A stretch of 64,000 nt of DNA from positions 55,522,722 to 55,586,721 of the forward strand of contig NC_056000.1 of NCBI RefSeq assembly GCF_018446385.1, written 5' to 3'. Every line of letters starts with the position of its first letter. The stretch's first letter is position 1. Made by a program: the position numbers and the translations under genes. Under the pieces are notes generated by a model, which was not told the DNA's origin, did not search any database, and saw only the letters and a list, made by a program, of their open reading frames with translations. The stretch comes from Zingiber officinale. Its lineage: Eukaryota; Streptophyta; Magnoliopsida; Zingiberales; Zingiberaceae. Positions 1-10,876 of this stretch are shown piece after piece.

Positions 1-192
1 GACTTGTCTGACGGAGCGTAGTGCCGAGAGGAAGGGTTTTAAAGAACACTTCAGTCGTGACGAGAGAAAAATTTCTTGCCAAAACAGAAGTTGAAGGAAC
101 AGAAGAGATTATCTATTATACACTGGGTGAACCAAAAAAGTTGGGCCGAACGGCTGGAATACAAAAAAGTTCATACACAGAAAAAACGCTTA

Positions 193-2255
193 TCACGCGT
201 CAAAGTCAAAAAGAGTGTCGGGATGGCGTCCATCACGGTCGCGAGGTCCTCGGGGGGGGTGGCCCTTGGTCTTCAGGTAATCCACCGCCGCCTTGATCGC
301 TTCTTCGAAAGTGAGGGATATCTTGTCGGTAAACTTCTCTCCAAAATCTTCCGAGCGGAGATACGCCTTGCTCACTTCGTCAGAACGGGCCGACTCCCCC
401 TCTTGATATTCTTTGAGCGTGGCGTGGGCAGCGTCGCTGGTGGCTTGGAGATCCTTCAAGTCTCCATCAAATCTTTGGAGATCGGCCGAGCGGCTCTCCT
501 TCTCGGTAGCCAGCAGAGCATCCAGATCCTTGATGCGTTGCTCCAGCCCTCGGATCTCCACCTTCATCCGGTCCATATCTTCGATGGCCTGGAGCTTCCG
601 GGTGGTCGCCGTCTTGATCTCCTTATCTCGTTGCTTGATCATCGCCTCAAGCCGAACGACCTTGCTCGCCAGATCAGAAGCCCTTTTCCGTTCGGCTTCC
701 AGCGATTTTTTGGCCTTCTCCAGAGCGGCCGTCGATTGTTGATTGTCCCCGGCGGCTTTAAGTTTTCTCAGTTCATCCTCCAGCTCGGCCAACCGATTGC
801 TAATGGCAATCTGCTCCACCCAGTTCTACGAGCAAAGGGGAATAGGTTAACAACTTAATTCAATTACACGAATAAAGAAAAAGAGCATACCCCGGTGGCC
901 TGTTGGAGGTTGCTGTCGCCGAGCTGCCCGGGAGTCATCGCTTTTATGCGGCGCCGAGCATCCTCCCAAGCTTTTGCAAGAGGTCCCGTCAAGGTGATCT
1001 GCTACTCGAAGACCACTGGCCGATCAGCAGCAGCCATGTATGCCTTTGAGGGGAGGCGCAGAACGGTCTTAATTAAATTCGAGCCGCTCGGCTCGCTCTG
1101 AGAGGCATCGGCCTTACCGGTGGACGAGGAGGGAAGGTCGCCCAAACGCCTGATACGGCACAGAGTTCTAGAAGGGCTGGATGGCGGCACCTCAAAGCTG
1201 GCCCTCGGAGAGCCATGTGGGGTCGGAGTACTCTTGAGGGAAACCGTCCCGGACAACATCGGAGCATCCGCGCCCCGCTCGGGCGGTGGCTCATCAAGTG
1301 GAGTAGAGGCGGCGCTTTCGAGTGACTAGCGGAACATCGTAACATCGTCGGCCGAGCGGCCCTCCACCTCGGTTTGGGTAGGAGGTTCTGTGTCGCCCGC
1401 TGCCTCCTCGTGGGAGGTAGTAGCTGCCACGGCTTCAGGGGCATTCTGAGTCCCCTCACTTGCTTCGCCGGTCGGATCAGTTAGACCAAGGCCTCGCTCG
1501 GCGACCTCTTTGTTCGTCACCGCCTCAATCTGAGCGGCTTTCAACTTGAGCTTCTCAGTCGCCTTATGACTTCAGCTGCAGAAGCAAAAATAAATCAGTT
1601 AGAACAAAACAAACGAGAAGATAAGGAACTTACTCATACCGCAGGCGATCAGGGGTGAGAGGACAAGCCAAATATGCATTACTCCGAAGGAGCAAGACAT
1701 CAATATGATAACGTGACCAACCACCGTTCCGGTGCATGAAGGTAGGTCACCCTCTAAATTTGCCGAGCTCGGCAGCGTATCGCCCCGCCACTTGGTACGA
1801 AAAGTTGGCCGTTCGGGAAAACGTATATAGAAAAAATGCTCCTTCCAATGTTTGTTGGAGCTCGGCATGCCATCGAAGAGGACGAAACCTATCCTAGATT
1901 GAAAAACAAAAGTTCCCCACTCGGCCTGCTTGGGATAGTAGAAGTAGTGGAAAATTTTTGGGTCTAAGGGGATGCCGTTCAGTTTGAACAAAACTATTAC
2001 TCCGCTCAGCAGCCTGATAGAGTTGGAAACTACTTGGCCGAGCGGAATGCGGAAGTAATTGCAGACTTGCAGGAAAAATTCATGGGGTGGGAAGCGTAGT
2101 CCGGCCAGAAATTGGTCTCGGAAAAAAAGAACTGTGCCGATCGGCGGTTCATGAGGCCGATCATCTGGTGTGGCTAATACTATTTGGTGGTCGGAAGGAA
2201 TGTCGTAAGTCCGAGCGAGACGCAACGCGTCCTCCTCGTCAAAACGACTTTCCAT
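193..2255 (-). pseudogene. Antisense gene of element A, copy 1 (gypsy-type transposase-like domain plus coiled coil)
   Basis: Read leftward, opposite to gag-pol. Proposed exon 1 (2255-1634) encodes the N-terminal domain with the LRFPPHEFF and LLSGVIVLF motifs typical of the plant 'putative gypsy type transposon' domain (Transposase_28 family). Exon 2 (1575-891) is a low-complexity S/T/P/E linker. Exon 3 (825-193) is a heptad-rich coiled coil starting MEQIAISNRLAELEDEL. Splice signals are a GTAAGT donor near 1633, a TTCTGCAG acceptor ending at 1576, a GTATGC donor at 890 and a CTACGAG-side acceptor at 826. Damage: a TAG in exon 2 (after VVFE), a small duplication near 1330-1345, frame loss in exon 1 and a C-terminal deletion relative to copy 2. 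The molecular role of this domain is unknown to me. Confidence 0.7.
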
Positions 2256-2561
2256 GGTCGAATACCAAAGATCCGGAGCACCGCCGTTGACTGCGAAGTA
2301 CTAGTCATGATCGAAAGACAGGAATGCGGGATAAAAGGGGAAGGTTCAAGCAAGGAATGGAGGAAAACCGACTGAAGAAAACGATTAACAGCAAGAAGAA
2401 AACGTTGGGAACGAGAAAGAGGGTCTTACGAGCAAGAAAGATGATCGACGGGGGCCTGGGGTTGCCGAAGAGTTGAGGGGCGAGGTCGCCGGAGAAAAAA
2501 ACGGGCAGAGGAGCGCCGGAGGAGGAGGAAGCAACAATGCAGCGGAAACGGAGTCGTGGGC

Positions 2562-2567
2562 TTTATA
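2562..2567 (-). promoter_or_regulatory. TATA box of the antisense gene, copy 1
   Basis: TATAAA on the minus strand, upstream of the antisense gene. The same element lies at 8900-8905, 53199-53204 and (diverged family B) 37519-37525, each about 0.3 kb upstream of the antisense start region. Conservation in four copies supports a promoter. Confidence 0.5.
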
Positions 2568-2952
2568 TCACCGCTCGGGAGCAACCTCCACCGTCCGATC
2601 CTGGTCGTTGATAACGAGGTCATCATCCAGCCGTTCATTTCAAACGGCGACTGTCCCATCGGAAGTGACGCCACCGCCATACGCTGACAAACACACGATC
2701 GCCACGTGTTAGCAGGATATTGGCCGCATTTAATGAGCTCCCCTTACCGTGCGCAGCGCACGTGATGGGTAGTAGGGGAGAGCATCGGACATGGATTCCA
2801 AGAAAACACAAGGCATGGGCAAGATACCGCCGAACGGATGAGCATCCTTATGCCTGGCCGAGCGGCCCCATGCAACAATCATTGCTCAGTCAGATCGGCA
2901 GTCCAGTCAGTCGGACTTCGCCTCCTTCGACTAGACTCGAGGGGGAGGCAAG

Positions 2953-3733
2953 TGATCTGGTGGTAAGAGCCCGGGACCCCCTAACGAGGGGTCAATGCCA
3001 CGTGGAGGTCAGAGGGCCAGGTGGTCCGTCGAAGAAGGGTGAGCCGACCGGACGCATGAAAAAAGGGCAGGCCGATCGGCCTGCCCGTAAACGTCTGATA
3101 GTGAAAGACGCCCTGACAGGGGTCGGGGTTCCGACGCTCAATGAAATAGTAAATAATGACCGAGCGGAAGGCCTAAGAGAAGGCAGGACATAATGGGTGC
3201 GCCGGCCGGCCGGCGCAGGGAATTAAGGCCGTCCGGACGACGCTCTTCGCGCCGGCCGGCCGGACGGACGTCCCGGCCGGGCGGTGGGTGAAGGATAGGA
3301 ACATCTTCTGACAGCCGTCAAGTCCTATGGCTAGGCCATACTCTAAGTCTGACAACAAGGTGTTCTGTTGTCCCATCGAAGACGTGATTGAACTGTAGCA
3401 GTATGGTGTCAGGTAAGCTCTCTGACAGGTACATACCGAGGTATGGGCTGCGGACACGTATGCGCCTCGGTGGACGTGCATTAGTTCTTTCACCGCTCTA
3501 TATAAAGAGCCTCTTACTTCGCCGGAGGTACGCATTCTACAATCTTTGGAGCCACCTTTTGCTGTCCGCTTACCTGACTTGAGCGTCGGAGGGTCGCCGC
3601 CGGGAACCCCTTCCCGGCCCGACTTCTGTGCAGGATCGCCGGAGATTCGTACAACCAGTCGAAGACCTACACCCTCGACTAGAAGTGCGCCACGTGCCCA
3701 GCGTCCTTTGGTTCGGCGATTCGGACAGGATCA
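2953..3733 (+). repeat. LTR of element A (shared, middle)
   Basis: 781 bp, beginning TGATCTGG and ending GGATCA, so its ends are near-perfect inverted repeats (TGATCC/GGATCA in sister copies). A TATATAAA box lies at 3499-3506, followed by the transcribed 3' part of the LTR. A 22-bp perfect palindrome lies at 3065-3086 in the U3 part. The preceding purine tract (2940-2952) and following primer-binding site (3737-3754) show that it bounds elements on both sides. Confidence 0.9.
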
Positions 3734-3736
3734 ATT

Positions 3737-3754
3737 TGGCGCCGTTTGTGGGAA
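3737..3754 (+). other. Primer-binding site, element A
   Basis: TGGCGCCGTTTGTGGGAA lies 3 bases after the LTR end. TGG pairs with a tRNA 3' CCA. The first nine bases match the complement of a plant tRNA-Asp 3' end; the remainder does not, so the tRNA identity is uncertain. Sister sites are at 26504-26521 (B) and 44743-44760 (C). Confidence 0.6.
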
Positions 3755-3778
3755 CGCTCCTGCATCCGAATGGGAACA

Positions 3779-4285
3779 ATGGACGAGGCTGGATGACAAC
3801 ACATGGTGACGCTTTCGAACGAGGAACTCAACGCTCTGATTGAGAAGAGGGTCGTCAAGCTCGTGGAGCAAAAACAGAAAGCCACAGCCGAGCGACCGGA
3901 GCAACAAGCAACATCAGCGTCTGGTGGCCGAGCGGAAGCACCACCAGCGACAGTACCATTCCATCGGGCCCTATTCCGGGCGCCTCCTGGTGCTGTAGCA
4001 GTGAATCGCAATCGGGGATCTTCGTCAGATGAAATACCAATATGGGACAACAGAAAAGGCAAGGCCCTCCGAGCAGACGCTTCTCCCGAGCGGAAGCACC
4101 GACTGCCACAGTCCCATTTCCCTCAAAAGCAGATACTTCATCTCCCAAATTCAACTTATAGCAAGCCCCTCCTTCTGGAACCTCAAGAGCGGGAGTTTGA
4201 TGTCAGGCGATGAATCGACCGCATACGAGGGGGTTGGGTGGATGAGCTACCGAGCGGATGAAGATGGATTGACACTTGGATCCAC
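3779..4285 (+). pseudogene. Truncated gag of element A fused to the last codons of pol
   Basis: The ATG at 3779 aligns with the gag start of element C, but codon 6 is TGA. An open stretch restarts at 3803 (MVTLSNEELNALIEKR, the same N-terminal helix as in C). After about 4100 the similarity to gag ends, and by 4285 the sequence matches the very end of integrase (NHLQPYR-type) followed by GGTGAAAGGTGCAC. About 5 kb of gag-pol has therefore been lost by internal deletion. No protease, RT or integrase remains. Confidence 0.7.
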
Positions 4286-4435
4286 CATGAAGCGCAAATT
4301 ATCTCCAGCCTATCCGGGGCAGGGTGAAAGGTGCACCAATAGGATATGTGCTGTATATTTTCCGTTTGGTTGTATATTTGAAATGTAGAAGGCAAAATGT
4401 TATAATGTGAGCAATTGGCGTTATCGGCCGAGCGG

Positions 4436-5055
4436 CCTATCTTCATGGCGTATAAGATCCGAGCCAAGCGCTCGAGGCCGAAGGCCCCGAGCCATTCGGC
4501 CGGAAGTATAATATCTGAGCCAAGCGCTTGATGAAGAAGGCTTCGAGCCGTTCGGCTGGAGGTATAGTATCCGAGCCAAGCGCTCGATGACGAAGGCTCG
4601 TGGAGCAACGGGAGCAGAAGGCTCAAGTAAAAGGATAACGCAGCAAGGGGGCCGAGCGGCCATGGAGGACCGACCGGGAAGTTTCGCCATCCTCCTGGCC
4701 TTGATAAATTTCGACGAGTACATTGTATCCACCTCACTCCACGGGTATTCGGGAGTTGAGAAATTGAGTCAGATCTTATGTTGATCGGCAGGTTAGTCTT
4801 TCAGATATAGTTTCTTTCGGGAATAGAATTCATTGTAATTTTCCGAAAGAAGGCCCGTGCCGTTCGGCCGGGCGTATATCATCAGAGCCAAAGGCTCGAC
4901 GAACGAAGGCCCCGAGCCATTCGACCGGAGGTATAATATCTGAACCAAGCGCTCGATGAAGAAGGCCCCGCGCCGTTCGGCCAGGAGTATGTTATCCGAG
5001 CCAAGCGCTCGACGAAGAAGACCCCGAGCCGTTCGGCCGGGAGTACGTTATCCGA
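4436..5055 (+). repeat. 56-bp tandem repeats, element A (two blocks)
   Basis: Blocks at 4436-4625 and 4860-5055 are built of units of about 56 bp beginning GAGCCAAGCGCTCGATGAAG and containing CCGTTCGGCCGG and a GTATATTAT-like stretch. The same unit, diverged, occurs in element B at 33575-33890. The blocks are separated by about 230 bp that includes a second pol-end-like GGTGAAAGGTGCAC segment at 5049. Confidence 0.8.
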
Positions 5056-5185
5056 GCTGGGTGAAAGGTGCACTAAATGTAAATTTATATACATTTCGGT
5101 CACCTATGTCCTTGTAATGCAGGAAGCAGAAATAATTAAAGGATGGCAGATAGCTCCGCCGTTCGGCAGTGTCGAAGTTAGCCGT

Positions 5186-6170
5186 AATGGCCGTCGAGCT
5201 CCGACGTTAAAAATCGAGAGACGAGCCGACGTCTATAAACGTCCGAGCGAAAGACCGTCGAGCTCCGACGTTAAATATCGAGAGACGAGCCGGCGTCTAT
5301 AAACGTCCGAGCGGAAGACCGTCAAGCTCCGACGTTAAATATCGAGAGACGAGCCGACGTCTATAAACGTCCGAGCGGAAGACCGTCGAGCTCCGACGTT
5401 AAATATCGAGAGACGAGCGCGTCTATAAACGCGCCGGCGGGCCGTCGAGCTCCGACGTTAAATATCGAGAGGCGAGCGGCGTCTATAAGCGTCCGAGCGG
5501 AAGACCGCCGACCTCCGGCGTTAAATATCGAGAGCCGCGGCGTCTATAAACGTCCGAGCGGAAGACCGTCGAGCTCCGACGTTAAATATCGAGAGACGAG
5601 CCGGCGTCTATAAACGTCCGAGCGGAAGACCGTCGAGCTCCGACGTTAAATATCGAGAGACGAGCCGGCGTCTATAAACGTCCGAGCGGAAGGCCGTCGA
5701 GCTCCGACGTTAAATATCGAGAGACGAGCCGGCGTCTATAAACATCCGAAGGGAAGACCGTCGAGCTCGACGTTAAATATCGAGACAAGCCGGTGTCATA
5801 AGCGTCCGGCGGAAGGCCGTCGAGCTCGGACGTTAAATATCGAGACGGCAGGTCTATAAGCGTCCGGCGGAAGACCGTCGACCGAGCGTTAAATATCGAG
5901 AGACGGCCCCACCATAAGCCGAAGCGGAAGACCGTCGAGCCCGGACGTTAAATATCGAGAGACGAGCGGCGTCTATAAGCGTCCGGCGGAAGGCCGTCGA
6001 GCTCAGGCGTTAAATATCGAGAGACGGTCCAGCGTCGAGTGGAAGGCCGTCGAGCTCCGACGTTAAATATCGAGAGACGAGCCGGCGTCTATAAACGTCC
6101 GAGCGGAAGACTGTCGAGCTCCGACGTTAAATATCGAGGGACGAGCCGGCATCTATAAAAGTCAGAGCGG
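5186..6170 (+). repeat. 64-bp minisatellite, element A
   Basis: About 16 units (counted by the GTTAAA core), most of them 64 bp, some shortened or scrambled between 5740 and 6060. Each unit has CGTCG-AGCTC-CGACG (a short hairpin), GTTAAATATCGAG, GTCTATAAACG and CCGAGCGGAAG. It lies between the end of pol and the antisense gene, the usual place for Tat-lineage 3' tandem repeats. Confidence 0.9.
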
Positions 6171-6515
6171 CTCGCATGCGAAAACCTAGCGAAAACCCCT
6201 TTAAGGTAAGGCTCGAAACAAAAGATGGTTAATCGGAATTAAAAATGCTAGCAAGTGAACGAGTAACGTTCATGCGCCTAGCGGCTGCTCAGTCGCATAA
6301 TGAGACATTAAAGACAATCGACTTGTCTGACGGAGCGTAGTGCCGAGAGGAAGGGTTTTAAAGAACACTTCAGTCGTGACGAGAGAAAAATTTCTTGCCA
6401 AAACAGAAGTTGAAGGAACAGAAGAGATTATCTATTATACACTGGGTGAACCAAAAAAGTTGGGCCGAACGGCTGGAATACAAAAAAGTTCATACACAGA
6501 AAAAAAAAACGCTTA

Positions 6516-8593
6516 TCACGCGTCAAAGTCAAAAAGAGTGTCGGGGATGGCGTCCATCACGGTCGCGAGGTCCTCGGGGGGGATGTCCAGCTCGGCGGGC
6601 AGGTGGCCCTTGGTCTTCAGGTAATCCACCGCCGCCTTGATCGCTTCTTCGAAAGTGAGGGATATCTTGTCGGTAAACTTCTCTCCAAAATCTTCCGAGC
6701 GGAGATACGCCTTCCTCACTTCGTCAGAACGGGCCGACTCCCCCTCTTGATATTCTTTGAGCGTGGCGGCAGCTTGGAGATCCTTCAAGTCTCCATCAAA
6801 TCTTTGGAGATCGGCCGAGCGGCTCTCCTTCTCGGTAGCCAGCAGAGCATCCAGATCCTTGATGCGTTGCTCCAGCCCTCGGATCTCCACCTTCATCCGG
6901 TCCATATCTTCGATGGCCTGGAGCTTCCGGGTGGTCGCCGTCTTGATCTCCTTATCTCGTTGCTTGATCATCGCCTCAAGCCGAACGACCTTGCTCGCCA
7001 GATCGGAAGCCCTTTTCCGTTCGGCTTCCAGCGATTTTTTGGCCTTCTCCAGAGCGGCCGTCGATTGTTGATTGTCCCCGGCGGCTTTAAGTTTTCTCAG
7101 TTCATCCTCCAGCTCGGCCAACCGATTGCTAATGGCAATCTGCTCCACCCAGTTCTATGAGCAAAGGGGAATAGGTTAACAACTTAATTCAATTACACGA
7201 ATAAAGAAAAAGAGCATACCCCGGTGGCCTGTTGGAGGTTGCTGTCGCCGAGCTGCCCGGGAGTCATCGCTTTTATGCGGCGCCGAGCATCCTCCCAAGC
7301 TTTTGCAAGAGGTCCCGTCAAGGTGATCTGCTACTCGGAGACCACTGGCCGATCAGCAGCAGCCATGTATGCCTTTGAGGGGAGGCGCAGAACGGTCTTA
7401 ATTAAATTCGAGCCGCTCGGCTCGCTCTGAGAGGCATCGGCCTTACCGGTGGACGAGGAGGGAAGGTCGCCCAAACGCTTGATACGGCGCAGAGTTCTAG
7501 AAGGGCTGGATGGCGGCACCTCAAAGCTGGCCCTCGGAGAGCCATGTGGGGTCGGAGTACTCTCGAGGGAAACCGTCCCGGACAACATCGGAGCATCCGC
7601 GCCCCGCTCGGGCGGTGGCTCATCAAGTGGAGTAGAGGCAGACGCAGAGTCCGGTCGGCGACGCTTCCGAGTGACTAGCGAAACATCGTCGGCCGAGCGG
7701 CCCTCCACCTCGGTTTGGGTAGGAGGTTCTGTGTCGCCCGCTGCCTCCTCGTGGGAGGTAGTAGCTGCCACGGCTTCAGGGGCATTCTGAGTCCCCTCAC
7801 TTGCTTCGCCGGTCGGATCAGTTAGACCAAGGCCTCGCTCGGCGACCTCTTTGTTCGTCACCGCCTCAATCTGAGCGGCTTTCAACTTGAGCTTCTCAGT
7901 CGCCTTGACGCGCCACATGACTTCAGCTGCAGAAGCAAAAAATAAATCAGTTAGAACAAAACAAACGAGAAGATAAGGGAACTTACTCATACTGCAGGGC
8001 AGATCGGCTGGGGTAGAGGACAAGCCAAATATGTGCATTACTCCCGGAAGGAGCAGCTTGTCAATATGATAACGCTGACCAACCACCGTCTAACAGATGA
8101 AGGTAGGTCACCTCTAAATTGCCGAGCTCGGTTGCTTGCAGATCGCCGCCCGCCACTTGGTACGAAAAGTTGGCCGGGAAAACGATATAGAAAAATGCTC
8201 CTTCCAATGTTTGTTGGAGCTCGGCATGCCATCGAAGAGGACGAAACCTATCCTAGATTGAAAACAAAAGTTCCCCACTCTGCTTGGGATAGTAGAAGTA
8301 GTGGAAAATTTTGGGTCTAAGGGGATCAGTTTGAACAAAACTATTACTCCGCTCAGCAGACTGGAAACTACTTGGCCGAGCGGAATGCGGAAGTAATTGC
8401 AGACTTGCAGGAAAAATTCATGGGGTGGGAAGCGTAGTCCGGCCAGAAATTGGTCTCGGAAAAAAAGAACTGTGCCGATCGGCGGTTCATGAGGCCGATC
8501 ATCTGGTGTGGCTAATACTATTTGGTGGTCGGAAGGAATGTCGTAAGTCCGAGCGAGACGCAACGCGTCCTCCTCGTCAAAACGACTTTCCAT
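6516..8593 (-). pseudogene. Antisense gene of element A, copy 2
   Basis: Best preserved C-terminal part. Proposed exons are about 8593-7987, 7926-7220 and 7154-6516, with introns of 60 nt (GTAAGT...GCAG) and 65 nt (GTATGC...ATAG). Joining exons 2 and 3 carries ...LQQATG into NWVEQIAISNRL in frame. The 60-nt intron has no stop in frame and is a multiple of three, so retention also keeps the frame. Exon 3 encodes about 210 aa of coiled coil ending DTLFDFDA. A TAG after VVSE in exon 2 is shared with copy 1, and exon 1 has several small deletions (8280-8370), so the copy is not functional as it stands. Confidence 0.7.
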
Positions 8594-8899
8594 GGTCGAA
8601 TACCAAAGATCCGGAGCACCGCCGTTGACTGCGAAGTACTAGTCATGATCGAAAGACAGGAATGCGGGATAAAAGGGGAAGGTTCAAGCAAGGAATGGAG
8701 GAAAACCGACTGAAGAAAACGATTAACAGCAAGAAGAAAACGTTGGGAACGAGAAAGAGGGTCTTACGAGCAAGAAAGATGATCGACGGGGGCCTGGGGT
8801 TGCCGAAGAGTTGAGGGGCGAGGTCGCCGGAGAAAAAAACGGGCAGAGGAGCGCCGGAGGAGGAGGAAGCAACAATGCGGCAGAAACAGAGTCGTGGGC

Positions 8900-8905
8900 T
8901 TTATA
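8900..8905 (-). promoter_or_regulatory. TATA box of the antisense gene, copy 2
   Basis: Minus-strand TATAAA in the context GATATAAAGCCC, identical to the element C copy. A possible 5'-leader intron donor GTAAGACCC follows at 8767. Confidence 0.5.
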
Positions 8906-9290
8906 TCGCCGCCCGGGAGCAACCTCCACCGTCCGATCCAGGTCGTTGATAACGAGGTCATCATCCAGCCGTTCATTTCAAACGGCGGCTGTCCCATCGG
9001 AAGTGACGCCACCGCCATACGCTGACAAACGCACGATCGCCACGTGTCAGCAAGATATTGGCCGCATTTAATGAGCTCCCCTTACCGTGCGCAGCGCACG
9101 TGATGGGTAGTAGGGGAGAGCATCGGACATGGATTCCAAGAAAACACAAGGCATGGGCAAGATACCGCCGAACGGATGAGCATCCTTATGCCTGGCCGAG
9201 CGGCCCAATGCAACAGTCATTGCTCAGTCAGATCGGCAGTCCAATCAGTCGGACTTCGCCTCCTTCGACTAGACTCGAGGGGGAGGCAAG

Positions 9291-10070
9291 TGATCCGGTG
9301 GTAAGAGCCCGGGACCCCCTAACGAGGGGTCAATGCCACGTGGAGGTCAGAGGGCCAGGTGGTCCGTCGAAGAAGGGTGAGCCGACCGGACGCATGAAAA
9401 AAGGGCAGGCCGATCGGCCTGCCCGTAAACGTCTGATAGTGAAAGACGCCCTGACAGGGGTCGGGGTTCCGACGCTCAATGAAATAGTAAATAATGACCG
9501 AGCGGAAGGCCTAAGAGAAGGCAGGACATAATGGGCGCTCCGGCCGGCCGGCGCAGGGAATTAAAGCCGTCCGGACGACGCTCTTCGCGTCGGCCGTCCG
9601 GACGGACATCCCGGCCGGGCGGTGGATGAAGGATAGGAACATCTTCTGACAGCCGTCAAGTCCTATGGCTAGGCCATACTCTAAGTCTGACAACAAGGTG
9701 TTCTGTTGTCCCATCGAAGACGTGATTGAACTGTAGCAGTATGGTGTCAGGTAAGCTCTCTGACAGGTACATACCGAGGTATGGGCTGCGGACACGTATG
9801 CGCCTCGGTGGACGTGCATTAGTTCTTTCACCGCTCTATATAAAGAGCCTCTTACTTCGCCGGAGGTACGCATTCTACAATCTTTGGAGCCACCTTTTGC
9901 TGTCCGCTTACCTGACTTGAGCGTTGGAGGGTCGCCGCCGGGAACCCCTTCCCGGCCTGACTTCTGTGCAGGATCGTCGGAGATTCGTACGACTAGTCGA
10001 AGATCCACATCAGCAACCGGAGAGCGCCACGTGCCCAGCGTCCGTTGAGTCAGCCGTTCGGACAGGATCA
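9291..10070 (+). repeat. 3' LTR of element A
   Basis: 780 bp, TGATCCGG...GGATCA, preceded by the purine tract GAGGGGGAGGCAAG. TATATAAA at 9837-9844; palindrome at 9403-9424. It is very similar to the LTR at 2953. Confidence 0.9.
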
Positions 10071-10876
10071 TATATATATATATATATAGGCGAGGGTTGG
10101 AGGGGGTTGAAGCCCTCGCCAAGGAGGAGTCCGTGGCGTGAGACGTTCGACACCCGACAGCAATGCAACTACGCTAGCTTGGGGTGAAGGTTTTAATCTA
10201 TTTTTTTATTTTTTTTATAAATAAAATACATAGGCCTCACTTTGCAGACCAAGCCCAACAAGTCATCTACTTTTTTCTCTTCGTTACACTTGTGTTGCTC
10301 TCCCTCTCCATGACTCCGCCTCAATGCTTCGTTGCACTTTTTTTCTTTGCCATCGCCTGTCCATTGTTCGTCTTTTGTCGTCTGTTGTTCGTCGGTTTAC
10401 TGCCCACCGGTCCGTCACCCGCTGATCCACCGCCCGTCGGCTGCAGCAGCCACCCACTAGGTCCGCTGTCTCCTCTCTAGTTTTTTCTCTACTTTTGTTT
10501 CTTTCTTGTGTTGATTCATTAATTGGATTGTGTGTGACTTTGTTTTCTTATGTTTTAAATTGTTATATTGACTACCAACTACCAAGTATAAAAATTAATA
10601 TTATTTCAGTGTTATTCGAGGTAAACAGTCAACTCATTAAATGTGTTGTTTTCTCGACTTCTCACTTGTTTTCAGAGTCATTGCCTCATTGAGAATTGAG
10701 AAGCCCTAGCCATCGCTCAAGTCATTCACATAATTCAAGGTTAATTTTTTTTTTATTTTTTTTTACTTTTTATTTCAATTTTAATTAGAGGTTTTAGGGT
10801 TTAAATTAATTATGAACATTAATTTAATTATATAATGTACATGACTTTATTTTTAATTATTTATTTATTTATGTAG
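10071..10876. other. Flank between element A and the hAT coding region
   Basis: Begins with (TA)9 at 10071-10088, then a G-rich hairpin (GGCGAGGG...CCCTCGCC, 10089-10120). 10190-10870 is AT- and pyrimidine-rich, without a convincing ORF. It may be the 5' untranslated part of the hAT element, but I could not find a matching 5' terminal inverted repeat. Confidence 0.4.

Larger units (their letters stand above)
1..10070 (+). mobile_element. Tandem Retand/Tat-like Ty3-gypsy array sharing an LTR (element A)
   Basis: Order seen: 3' internal part (1-2952), LTR (2953-3733), internal region (3734-9290), LTR (9291-10070). Bases 1-3733 match about 6320-10070 at an offset of 6319 to 6338 bp, so this is a tandem duplication of one internal-plus-LTR unit. 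The LTR at 2953 is preceded by the polypurine tract GAGGGGGAGGCAAG, as a 3' LTR should be, and followed by a primer-binding site, as a 5' LTR should be; it serves both elements. The flanks of 2953-10070 (GCAAG and TATAT) are not a target duplication, as expected if the true left end lies outside the window. Gag-pol is deleted between about 4100 and 4285, leaving a non-autonomous element. Confidence 0.85.

Noticed and set aside
76..858. Plus-strand ORF of 260 aa over the antisense coiled coil (and copies at 6603-7160 and 50853-51353)
   Set aside because: It is the complement of exon 3 of the antisense gene, which has the heptad pattern and cross-family conservation; the plus reading does not.
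2720..3193. 157-aa plus ORF across the LTR border (copy at 9058-9531)
   Set aside because: Crosses from internal sequence into U3, is unlike any family I know, and is duplicated only because the LTR unit is duplicated.
5186..6170. Regular repeats that could look like a CRISPR array
   Set aside because: Units are contiguous 64-bp direct repeats with no unique spacers, sit inside a plant LTR retrotransposon, and no cas genes exist.
2953..10070. Treating 2953-10070 as one simple insertion
   Set aside because: Flanks GCAAG and TATAT do not match, and the left flank is the element's own polypurine tract, so it is a tandem structure.
10184..10480. Hydrophobic 98-aa ORF before the hAT coding region
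   Set aside because: Pyrimidine-rich DNA gives F/L/S-rich translation; no motif and no sister copy.
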